DNA of 64,000 nt, from contig RDXN01000031.1 of assembly GCA_004292855.1 (NCBI GenBank), forward strand, positions 124,001 through 188,000. The letters are read 5' to 3'. Shown in pieces: positions 44,173 through 52,315 of the stretch (positions are counted from its first letter, which is position 1; every line of letters starts with the position of its first letter). Source of the stretch: Cytophagales bacterium. GTDB lineage: Bacteria; Bacteroidota; Bacteroidia; Cytophagales; Spirosomataceae. Below the pieces are notes generated by a model, which saw only the letters and a list, made by a program, of their open reading frames with translations, did not search any database and had not been told where the DNA came from. The position numbers and the translations under genes were made by a program.

Positions 44173-46146
44173 CTACAGCGCATCTGAATTCCCATTGACA
44201 AAAACGGTGTCGATGGGAATTTTTATTTGGATTCGGGTGCCGGTTTTAGTCGATTGGTTAGTCTCAAATGTTCCACCAAGACTATCCAGGCGAGCCTGAA
44301 TATTCTGTAGGCCAACCCCTCGTTTATCAGCCGCTGATCCTAGTCCGACCCCGTTGTCGGCAACGGTCAGATCAATGCCGTTTGTCGTTTGCGACAGGTC
44401 GATGGCAACCGTTGTGGCTTGCGCGTGTTTGATAACGTTGTTGATCAATTCCAGCACAATGCTGTACAGGTTAAACTCAATTTCGACCGGAAGTCGCTCG
44501 GTTAAGCCGTTGATTGTGAACGTAAAACGCAAAGGTGAGTTTTGATTCAGTTGATTTACCAGCGTGGTTAATGTGGTGATTAGCCCCTCTTTTTCTAACG
44601 TCGCGGGGAGGATATTGTGCGAAATATTGCGAACCTCCGAATAAGCATTTTGAATAAGCTGTTTTACGTTCTGATAAACGGACTGCTCCGAATGGGTCAA
44701 GTTTTGCGGATTGATGTACTGCATACTCATGTTTACGGCACTGAGCAAGCTGCTCAGGTTGTCGTGTAGTTCGAGAGCTACCCGCTTACGCTCAATCGTT
44801 TGCCCTTTGAACAGTGCGGCCTTTATTTCTTCATTTTTCTGGATGAGTTCCTGATTGGCCGTTACCAGTTCGGCGGTGCGCTCGTCGACCCGTGTTTCGA
44901 GGGTTCTGTTCACATCGGCTAATTGGGTTTGGGCAGTTTCCAATAAGATTCGTTGCTGATTGATTTGTCCGTTTTTAAGTTGCAGTCGCCGGTTGTTCCA
45001 ATACAGCAGACCCGCAACGACTAATATGGCCGCTATGCCCGCAAACAACCCGTTACGTATTTGCGCCAATTGTCCATTCTGATTTTTCTGGGCCAGCAAC
45101 AAGACCTGTTGTTTTTGTAAAGCACTTTCTTTCTGAGCATTATCGTACTGAGCCTGAAGGGCTTCGATTCGTTGTTCGTTTCGTTCCTGAGATAAACTGT
45201 CCCTAAGCATAACATAGCTTTCGTAGGCTTTGAGTGCCTTTGGTGTGTTGCCCATGCGTTTATAAATCTCGTAAAACAACTCGTCGGCCTCCACCACCAC
45301 ACTACTCAGATTAACCTTTGTGGCTGTTTGCCGGGCCATTGTACAATACCTGATTGCCTGAGTCCAGTTTTGCTGCCCCAGATACAGACGGGTTATGTTG
45401 AGTAAAATGCTTCCTTCCAAATCATGGCTACCCGTTTGGCGCGAGCGTGTGAGGGCATTCAGAAAATAGACCAGGGCTTTGGAGAAATCGCCCATCTCTT
45501 TGTAAACCCAGCCAATAGCGTGTAGGCTTTGCGACTCGTACCACTCATTTTTTTCGGCTTTGGCCAACGCGTAAAACGCCTGATTGGTTGTCAGGGCATC
45601 GGTTAACTTTCCCTGTTCACGGTAAATAGACCCCAACACGTTTAAAATCGAAAGCTTTATGTAGCTGTCGGGGTGTTTCTGTAAGACGTCCAACCCCTGT
45701 AAACAAAGTTTCCGGGCTTTCTCATATTCTGTCAGGCTCACATAAGCATGAGCCAAAGCACCTTGCGAAACGGCAATTCTGTTATACTGGCGTAGTTTTT
45801 CAGCCAGCATAAGTGCCTGATAGTGAACCCGAATACTCTGGTGGTGCTCCCCTTTGATTTGATGCAGATAGCCCGCAAACTGATAGGCGTAAATTAATTC
45901 CTTCGGCAAGTGAGTTTGTTCACAATGCGCTATCAATCGGGTATTGTAGCGGAACGAGGAATCCAGGTTTATATCGGAGAAATCGTTCATAACCGCTTTC
46001 AGAGTTTTGAACAGGAGTGTATCACGGCTGTGTTCGGGCGGCTGGTTTTGTAATCGGACAAGTACCCGTTTCAGGCTGTCGATCTTCGGTGTTTGGGCAA
46101 TCGCAACCGGAGTAAGCAAGCAAAGAATAAGGATATGTTTTATCAT
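44173..46146 (-). CDS. TPR-containing NarX-type sensor histidine kinase
   Basis: A 657-aa kinase with a signal sequence (MIKHILILCLLTPVAIAQ), a periplasmic region of about 350 residues made of TPR repeats (SIYREQGKLTDALTTNQAF, GWVYKEMGDFSKALVYF), one membrane segment (GIAAILVVAGLLYW), a coiled coil (about 390-455), then HisKA_3 with VALELHDNLSSLLSAVNMS carrying the phospho-His, and an ATPase domain with NNVIKHA and VADNGVGLG. It faces the NarL-type regulator gene and shares its promoter palindrome, so the two are probably partners despite opposite strands. Confidence 0.92.
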   Translation of the reverse strand: MIKHILILCLLTPVAIAQTPKIDSLKRVLVRLQNQPPEHSRDTLLFKTLKAVMNDFSDINLDSSFRYNTRLIAHCEQTHLPKELIYAYQFAGYLHQIKGEHHQSIRVHYQALMLAEKLRQYNRIAVSQGALAHAYVSLTEYEKARKLCLQGLDVLQKHPDSYIKLSILNVLGSIYREQGKLTDALTTNQAFYALAKAEKNEWYESQSLHAIGWVYKEMGDFSKALVYFLNALTRSRQTGSHDLEGSILLNITRLYLGQQNWTQAIRYCTMARQTATKVNLSSVVVEADELFYEIYKRMGNTPKALKAYESYVMLRDSLSQERNEQRIEALQAQYDNAQKESALQKQQVLLLAQKNQNGQLAQIRNGLFAGIAAILVVAGLLYWNNRRLQLKNGQINQQRILLETAQTQLADVNRTLETRVDERTAELVTANQELIQKNEEIKAALFKGQTIERKRVALELHDNLSSLLSAVNMSMQYINPQNLTHSEQSVYQNVKQLIQNAYSEVRNISHNILPATLEKEGLITTLTTLVNQLNQNSPLRFTFTINGLTERLPVEIEFNLYSIVLELINNVIKHAQATTVAIDLSQTTNGIDLTVADNGVGLGSAADKRGVGLQNIQARLDSLGGTFETNQSTKTGTRIQIKIPIDTVFVNGNSDAL

Positions 46147-46162
46147 GAGTGGGTGATTTTCA

Positions 46163-46191
46163 CAAACTTACTCAGTTCTGCCGATTTACAA
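46163..46191 (-). promoter_or_regulatory. promoter of the TPR histidine kinase gene
   Basis: On the minus strand TTG (46191-46189), an 18-nt spacer, and TAAGTTTG (46170-46163), a full match to TAnnTTTG. The start codon follows at 46146, giving a short leader. Confidence 0.6.
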
Positions 46192-46220
46192 TCAGGCTTC
46201 CGACGCTGCCTGTCTCCGCA

Positions 46221-46242
46221 ATATCCTTAAATTATAGGATAT
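46221..46242. promoter_or_regulatory. palindromic operator copy in front of the kinase gene
   Basis: ATCCTTAAATTATAGGAT at 46223-46240, with AT on each side extending the outer arms to ATATCCT/AGGATAT. It matches 42975-42992 at 16 of 18 positions and lies 29 nt upstream of the -33 element. Confidence 0.6.
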
Positions 46243-46417
46243 AAAATCATCAGTATCAGGGATTTCCAGCCACAGTCTGCTACCCCACCTTTGTGTTAGT
46301 CAATCGGGCGGGTTTTGGTCCAACCGTATTCCTCTTTTATGGAATAGCGGCCCCTGAACAAGACCCTCACCTTTGTTGCACGTAAAATGCCCCGGTTTTC
46401 CGGCTATACCAATCACC

Positions 46418-47968
46418 ATGAAAAAGCAAACGCAATTTCTCTCGCTGGTTCTGACTCTATGTAGTCTGCTGGTCTTTATGCAGCTCGCCACCTCGTGCGA
46501 CAAAAAAGCAGACCCCGCCCCGGTGGTCGTCACGCCCCCACCATCGACAACGACGGTTGCTCCCGCCAAGAGTTCGGCCAAGTCGGTGCTGACGTTTACG
46601 TTTGCGGCCCTCAGCCCGGCCATAAACGGTACTATCGACAACACGACCCGGACCATCTCGGCCACCGTTGCGGCTGGCACCGACGTTTCGAAGCTCGTGC
46701 CCACGCTGACCATCTCGGACAAAGCCACGGTGTCGCCCGCGCCGGGCGTGGCGCAGGATTTTTCCAAAGCGGTAACCTACACCGTCACGGCGGAGGATGG
46801 GACTACGCAGGCGTATGGGGTGAGTGTGGTGGTGCCGCCCGCACCTGTAGTGACGACCAAAGCCATTAAGAGCAACAGCGATTTGCCGGACGTACTGGAG
46901 GATTTGGGCAACGGAGTAGATTACCTGGTCACGGCCAACATTTCGATTACCGGAACGCGGGTAGTGACGGTTCGACCTGGTGTGCTGATTCAGTTTGAAG
47001 GAGGTAGTTCTGGGTTTACTATAAGTTCACAGGCCGCTCTGAAAATGATCGGCACTGCCGCCAAACCAATTATTCTGGAAGGGAAAGTGGCTTCGGCAGG
47101 TTCGTGGCAAGGTATTTTAGTAAGAGCAACCAACATTGAAAATCAGTGGGAGTATGTGACGGTGAGACATGCCGGAGGCAATAGTCAAAATGGAGGATTA
47201 AGCATTGGATACTTTGGCGATGCAACCCGTATATCTCTGAAAAACTGCACATTCAATACCAATTTCGGCTACGGTGTACTGTGTAACGATGATTTTTACA
47301 GTGGCAATTGTTTCACAGGATTTGCCAACAACACATTTACAGGTAATACAAAGTCGGCTCTAAAAATCAGAGCTGCTGAGATGGGTTCTTTGGATACGCC
47401 AGGTAAGTATGCCGACAATGGGCAGAAATACATCGAAGTTGCTAAACAAGGAACGCTGATTGACGACATTACAGTAAAGAAAATCGATGTTCCTTACCGG
47501 GTCTTCGCTACAGTCCGGTCCAATGCAAAAATTACCATTAACGCGGGTGTTACAATAGAGTTTACTACTGATGTTGGATTTGATTGCCGATACGATGATA
47601 AGCAAGGGGCTATTGTTGCTAACGGCACAACCGCTGAACCTATCCGATTAATAGGATATCTGCCAAACATAAAAGGACTTTGGAAAGGCTTTTTGCTCGA
47701 AAATGGTAGTCCAGAAACATCATTCACCAATTGCATCATAGACGGAGCAGGTTCGATTATTTCAAATCCCTGTTCTGGGGGCTATAAAGCAGCTCTTTCC
47801 TTTGGGGCTAATCCTTGCGGCAATTATCCAGGTAGAGGTATCGTCTCTAACTGTACCATCTCTAACAGTGGCGGTTACGCTATTGTTTTCAAAACAGGAG
47901 ACCCTGTAACGGTTTCAAATAACACCTATGCTGGGAATGCTAGTGACAACACCTTCAACTACAAATAG
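46418..47968 (+). CDS. lipoprotein with Ig-like (DUF5018-like) and beta-helix domains
   Basis: A 516-aa lipoprotein from the ATG at 46418 (MKKQTQFLSLVLTLCSLLVFMQLATSC), with the lipobox Cys followed by Asp-Lys-Lys. Residues about 50-130 form an Ig-like module (VLTFTFAALSPAINGTIDN... VTYTVTAEDGTTQAYGVSVV) as in DUF5018 proteins. From about 160 it becomes a right-handed beta-helix (NITIT-like turns, GGSSGFTISSQAALKM, TFNTNFGYGVLCNDDF). Function unknown; a surface carbohydrate- or matrix-binding role is plausible. GC and codon use drop in the beta-helix half (from about 46.98 kb) compared with the GC-rich Ig-like part. Confidence 0.75.
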   Translation: MKKQTQFLSLVLTLCSLLVFMQLATSCDKKADPAPVVVTPPPSTTTVAPAKSSAKSVLTFTFAALSPAINGTIDNTTRTISATVAAGTDVSKLVPTLTISDKATVSPAPGVAQDFSKAVTYTVTAEDGTTQAYGVSVVVPPAPVVTTKAIKSNSDLPDVLEDLGNGVDYLVTANISITGTRVVTVRPGVLIQFEGGSSGFTISSQAALKMIGTAAKPIILEGKVASAGSWQGILVRATNIENQWEYVTVRHAGGNSQNGGLSIGYFGDATRISLKNCTFNTNFGYGVLCNDDFYSGNCFTGFANNTFTGNTKSALKIRAAEMGSLDTPGKYADNGQKYIEVAKQGTLIDDITVKKIDVPYRVFATVRSNAKITINAGVTIEFTTDVGFDCRYDDKQGAIVANGTTAEPIRLIGYLPNIKGLWKGFLLENGSPETSFTNCIIDGAGSIISNPCSGGYKAALSFGANPCGNYPGRGIVSNCTISNSGGYAIVFKTGDPVTVSNNTYAGNASDNTFNYK

Positions 47969-48058
47969 ATGGTTTTTAGCAGGTTCCTGCCTACCACACC
48001 GGGCGGGGATAGCCAACACAGGTTGCTCCTTCATCTGCATGGCTTAATTGTGCTGCTT

Positions 48059-48670
48059 TTATCTGGATTCACTACTCTTGACAATAAACGCCAAAGCTCC
48101 CAACAAACGGGGTAACTCATTGTCGGATAGGTAGTAACGTTCGGTATCGAGGGTGAGTAAGTTGTTTTCGAGTTTCAGAAACAGCCACTCGTAGGCGTTA
48201 GTCACACAGCCAAAAACGGTCTGGTTGGGTTTGTTTTCGGAAGCGTTGAATTGCTGGGCGGCCACCATCTCGGCCCCGGCCTGTCCGAGTCCTTCTTCGA
48301 CCGACCGATTCTTGGCTTCGACCAGGCAAAACACTGCCGACGAAATGTCGAACGAATCGGTGTCGGTACTGAGCAGGTAATCGCAATAACCGTTGAGGCC
48401 GAGAGCCGGGTTCACATCGAAGGCATAGCCGGAGTAAATGCTGAAGGTTTTGTGAGTACGCCTTATTTCTTTCAGGATGGGCATAATCAGGAGTTCTGAT
48501 TTGGCTTTCTCGCTGGCGTGAAGGGGCATTTCGGCGGCCTCCTGCAAATCGAAACGGAGTTTTTCGGTGGGCAGTTCGGGGGTGGTATGCGCCAAAAAGT
48601 TGGCGATGGTATGCTTTAGGTTAAACGCCTTTTCAAGCTGTCGCAAACTCGTAAAATCGCTGTAGGCCAT
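48059..48670 (-). CDS. PD-(D/E)XK nuclease-fold-like protein, paralogue 2
   Basis: A 203-aa protein from the ATG at 48670 (MAYSDFTSLRQLEKAF). It is a paralogue of the protein at 8734-9327: both share IYSG.(S/A)FDV, YCDYLL, VEAKNR, EEGLGQ.GAEM and VTNA/G..W.FL. The catalytic pattern D...ExK...Q is kept in both. Here it stands alone, converging on the beta-helix lipoprotein gene. Function unknown. Confidence 0.7.
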   Translation of the reverse strand: MAYSDFTSLRQLEKAFNLKHTIANFLAHTTPELPTEKLRFDLQEAAEMPLHASEKAKSELLIMPILKEIRRTHKTFSIYSGYAFDVNPALGLNGYCDYLLSTDTDSFDISSAVFCLVEAKNRSVEEGLGQAGAEMVAAQQFNASENKPNQTVFGCVTNAYEWLFLKLENNLLTLDTERYYLSDNELPRLLGALAFIVKSSESR

Positions 48671-48759
48671 GATTCGCTGCTTTTTTTCAAAGTTACCCAA
48701 TTTACAATTACCCAGTTTCTCAATTCATTTTTCACTATAAAAACCCAAAAACAAACCTA

Positions 48760-49569
48760 ATGAAACATCTTTCCATTTCCTTCCTGCTCGTTCTCGTCGC
48801 CATCTTTGGTTGCCAGGACCACAGCACACCCGCCACGCCCGATACCTGCAAACTCGCGGCTATTGACCGGGGAAACAGCAACAAACACGCCTACACCTAC
48901 GAGGCCAACGGGCGCATTTCGCAAATGACCCGCGAGTTCGATGGTTCGGGTGCGGGTAAAATCTCCCGTTACGTGTACACCTTCATGTTCGATGGAACTG
49001 GCCTGCTCACCAAATCAACATGGACGCTCGACGGCAAGCCCGATGGCTCCGAAGTGTACACCTACACGACTGGAAAAATCTCGAAAGTGGCCTATTCGTA
49101 CGTGAGTGGCGATAAGGGCATGAACAACGTCAAGTATAATCCCGCCGGGCAAATCACTGAGTTCAGTTTCGAGACGGGCGACCCTAACACCGAGGGCAAG
49201 CAGTATTTTGAGTACAACGCGGCAGGCGTAATGACCAAACGCGGCTTCGCTGACTTGGCGGGCAATTCGTTTTTCGAGATTCGATATAGTCCCGTGGGCG
49301 CGGTTAAATCGGCGGAGCAATTGCTGGCACGGGCGGGCCTGCCCCACGATGTGCTGACGGGTTTCGGCTGGTCGGTAGCCGAGGGGGGCGTGGGTAGCAC
49401 CTACGAGGTGTTCGAGCCCGACGCAACGGGCAAACTCGTCTCGACGGGCTGGACGGGTAAGGTCACGGCCTTGAAAACCAACGCTAAAGGTTATCTCACC
49501 GAAATCACTGACGTAGACGATACGAACGCGAGTTCGACGCAGACATTCGCGCTGACGGATTGTAATTAA
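48760..49569 (+). CDS. lipoprotein with RHS/YD-like repeats
   Basis: A 269-aa lipoprotein (MKHLSISFLLVLVAIFGC, lipobox Cys followed by Gln-Asp). Five or six short beta repeats follow, such as YTYEANGRISQMTREFDGSG, VYTYTTGKISKVAYSYV and FEYNAAGVMTKRGFAD, the look of RHS/YD or DUF4595-like repeats. It is too short for an RHS toxin and has no toxin tail. It is followed 22 nt later by the large repeat protein, so both may be co-transcribed. Confidence 0.75.
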   Translation: MKHLSISFLLVLVAIFGCQDHSTPATPDTCKLAAIDRGNSNKHAYTYEANGRISQMTREFDGSGAGKISRYVYTFMFDGTGLLTKSTWTLDGKPDGSEVYTYTTGKISKVAYSYVSGDKGMNNVKYNPAGQITEFSFETGDPNTEGKQYFEYNAAGVMTKRGFADLAGNSFFEIRYSPVGAVKSAEQLLARAGLPHDVLTGFGWSVAEGGVGSTYEVFEPDATGKLVSTGWTGKVTALKTNAKGYLTEITDVDDTNASSTQTFALTDCN

Positions 49570-49591
49570 TCACTATAAACCCACTGTTCTC

Positions 49592-52234
49592 ATGTCTTTA
49601 CAACCTACTAAAAGTGCCTTTTGGGGCTTCCTGTTGCTGTTTCTTGTTGGTTTGTCTCTGCCGGGACGAGCGCAACAACCGTCTATTATTTACGTTAGCC
49701 CCGACCCTAACAGTATCTACACGACTGTTAATACCTATTGTGTTAATGGAACGATTGGGGTTGGTTTCTCGGATTATCTCAATACCGGTATTTGTGACGC
49801 TACCCTTAATCCCAACATTTATAATGCCGATAATCGCTACGTGCTACAGTTGAGCGATGCCAATGGGAGCTTTGCCTCACCAACCATTATTGCCACCAGT
49901 TCGTATTTCACCCCTTCCTGTCGGCGGGTGGCAAGCGGAGGGCTTTCGGGGCCAATTCCGGCTACGGTTGTGGCTGGTACAGGGTATCGGGTGCGCGTCG
50001 CCACCACCAGTCCGGTCACGTATGGGGGTGTTTTCAACACAGATTTAACGATTCAGTCTGTAGCTCCGCAACCCGATTTTGGCGGCAACGTGACCGTTGC
50101 ACAAAATAGTACATTTTCTCTTACGAACACGGCTCCGTGTCCAGTTACGCTCACTTGGGGGCGCACGAATGGTGATATGGCCATCGGGTTTGGGTCTACT
50201 ATTAACGTACCTACAACTCAGTTGGGTGTAGTGAGTTATACGGCTGTTTGTGGGGGTGGGCAACGATGTAAAAGCCCAGCCAATGTGTTCAGCGCGACGG
50301 TGGTAGCGGTAACACCCCCCTTTTTGGTAACGCTGGTCAGCAGTGGCGTAAGTACCTGCGCCCGAAGTGCCACGGTTTTGTGCGCGGCTGCCAACGCAAC
50401 ATCCTACACGTTGAGCGGACCCGTTACTATTAGCAACCCGTCCGTACAGTTTCCGGTCAGGATACCCGTCAGTTTACCCGGCGACTACACCATGACGGTG
50501 GGCAACGCGGCAGGACTGACTGCCTGGGCGCCCATCACCGTACCGGGTAGTGTCACCGCACCCACGGCCACGCTCACCAGTAGCGGCACCATCACCTGCG
50601 CCACTCCATCGGCCACGCTGACAGCGGGGACGGGTGCTTCCTACGCGCTCAGTAATGGGCAGACGAACACCACGGGCCAATTTGTTGTGGAATCGGGCGG
50701 GGTATACACCGTGACCGTTACGGGTAGTAATGGCTGCATTGCCTCGGCTACGGCCACTGTTGAAAGCAGCACTGCCGTGCCGAGCGGGGTGAACCTGACA
50801 AGCGGCACCCTGACCTGCGCCCAAACGAGCCTGATCCTGACCGGAACTGCCAACAACGCCAGTAGTTACAGCCTGAGCAACGGACAGAGTAACGCGACGG
50901 GTAGTTTCACCGTGAACGCTCCCGGCACCTATACGCTCACCGTCTCGAACGCGAACGGTTGTACGGCCACGGCCACCGCTACGGTTGATCAGGATGCGTT
51001 GCTGCCCACCCTGACGGTCTCGCCCCCAAGCGGCACCCTGACCTGCGCCCAAACGAGCCTCACGCTCACGGCCACCTCGTCGGCCACGGCATTGGTCTGG
51101 ACAGGTAACGTACAGAGCAACAGTCTGGTGGTAAACGCAGTAGGGACGTATTCCGTCACGGCCACCAGCCCGAACGGGTGTAGCCGCACGGCGAGTGTGG
51201 CCACCAGCCAAAACACCACCGCCCCCACTGCCGGGCTGGTGCCCAGCAACACCACACTGACCTGCACCCGCACCACTGTGACGCTCACAGCCTCGGGCGG
51301 AAGTACATACGGCTTTGCCGGAACGGGGCTTGTGGCCTCATCGGGCAACTCGGCTACGATTAACGCGCCCAACACGTTCACCGTGACCGTGACGGGAGCT
51401 AACGGCTGCACGGCCACCCAAACCGCCACCATCACCAGCAACACGGTGGTTGTAACGCCCACGCTCACCGCCAGCCCCAACGCTACGCTGACCTGTGCTC
51501 AAACCTCGCTCACGCTTACAGCGGGTGGTGGTGATACCTACACGTTCGGCGGGCCAACGCCCATCTCGCAGGCGGGTAACTTACTGGTGGTCAACGCGAC
51601 TGGCACGTATTCGGTTACGGCCACGAACACGGCATCGGGTTGTTTTAGCAGCACAACGCTGGCCGTTTCGCAAACCAACGCGGGCCTCATTACCGTGGCC
51701 CTCACCACGCCCAACACCAACCTGACCACCACCGCGCCAACGGCCCTGCTCACAGCCACACCGGGGGCGGGTACCTACCGCTTCGTGGGGCCGGGTCTAA
51801 ACCAAACCGGCCCCGGCAACACGGCTACCGGCGCACAGGCCGGGGTGTTTAGCGTCACAGCGGGCCTGGGCATTTGCGCCACCACGGCCAGCATTACCCT
51901 CACTGGCTCCGGCGGGCCAGCCCCGGCTCCCTCGCCGTTTGCAGTGGTGCAGGGCGTGCTGAGTTGCCAAACGCCCACGGCTACCATCGAGGTGGTGGGT
52001 GGCGATCAGTTCTCGTTTACCGATGCCAATGGCACGCAGGACGGTATCGTGAGCGTGTTCGATGGCTCGTTCCGCGACCTAATCGGGGAGGGATACCGGC
52101 TCGTCCGCACGCCCATCCCGACCCTGGGCCGGGCGGTGGTGAGCAAGCCGGGAACGTACATTATTACGGCGCGAAACGGTAACAGCGCACCCACTCAGAT
52201 TCAGGTGGTGGTAACAGGGGTGGCGTGCCCGTAG
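49592..52234 (+). CDS. large secreted Ig-like repeat protein
   Basis: An 880-aa exported protein (signal peptide ends SLPGRAQ). From about residue 240 it consists of tandem Ig-like or SprB-like modules of 70-80 residues with consensus GTLTCAQTSLTLTA ... GTYTVTVT ... NGCTATATATV. DNA copies of the module are partly identical (34 bp at 50799-50832 and 51027-51060), so the repeat number could change by recombination. No T9SS tail is apparent at the C terminus (IQVVVTGVACP). It is an adhesin-like candidate; function not shown. The stop codon lies in the left arm of an inverted repeat. Confidence 0.7.
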   Translation: MSLQPTKSAFWGFLLLFLVGLSLPGRAQQPSIIYVSPDPNSIYTTVNTYCVNGTIGVGFSDYLNTGICDATLNPNIYNADNRYVLQLSDANGSFASPTIIATSSYFTPSCRRVASGGLSGPIPATVVAGTGYRVRVATTSPVTYGGVFNTDLTIQSVAPQPDFGGNVTVAQNSTFSLTNTAPCPVTLTWGRTNGDMAIGFGSTINVPTTQLGVVSYTAVCGGGQRCKSPANVFSATVVAVTPPFLVTLVSSGVSTCARSATVLCAAANATSYTLSGPVTISNPSVQFPVRIPVSLPGDYTMTVGNAAGLTAWAPITVPGSVTAPTATLTSSGTITCATPSATLTAGTGASYALSNGQTNTTGQFVVESGGVYTVTVTGSNGCIASATATVESSTAVPSGVNLTSGTLTCAQTSLILTGTANNASSYSLSNGQSNATGSFTVNAPGTYTLTVSNANGCTATATATVDQDALLPTLTVSPPSGTLTCAQTSLTLTATSSATALVWTGNVQSNSLVVNAVGTYSVTATSPNGCSRTASVATSQNTTAPTAGLVPSNTTLTCTRTTVTLTASGGSTYGFAGTGLVASSGNSATINAPNTFTVTVTGANGCTATQTATITSNTVVVTPTLTASPNATLTCAQTSLTLTAGGGDTYTFGGPTPISQAGNLLVVNATGTYSVTATNTASGCFSSTTLAVSQTNAGLITVALTTPNTNLTTTAPTALLTATPGAGTYRFVGPGLNQTGPGNTATGAQAGVFSVTAGLGICATTASITLTGSGGPAPAPSPFAVVQGVLSCQTPTATIEVVGGDQFSFTDANGTQDGIVSVFDGSFRDLIGEGYRLVRTPIPTLGRAVVSKPGTYIITARNGNSAPTQIQVVVTGVACP

Positions 52235-52311
52235 GGGCGGACCCACATATCCGCCCGAATGAATACAAAACAACCACGGAAATTAGGGCGGACACGTAGG
52301 TCCGCCCCTAC
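52231..52311. repeat. GTAGGGGCGGAC inverted repeat
   Basis: Arms 52231-52256 and 52286-52311 are complementary in 23 of 26 positions (GTAGGGGCGGACC...), with a 29-nt spacer. The TAG stop of the repeat protein lies inside the left arm, and the right arm ends 4 nt before the next start codon. The stem may separate or attenuate the two cistrons. Confidence 0.85.
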
Positions 52312-52315
52312 CAAC

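Noticed and set aside
50799-51060. CRISPR-like repeats
   Set aside because: Repeats are in frame inside a protein gene, only two are identical, and the distance between them is 194 nt.
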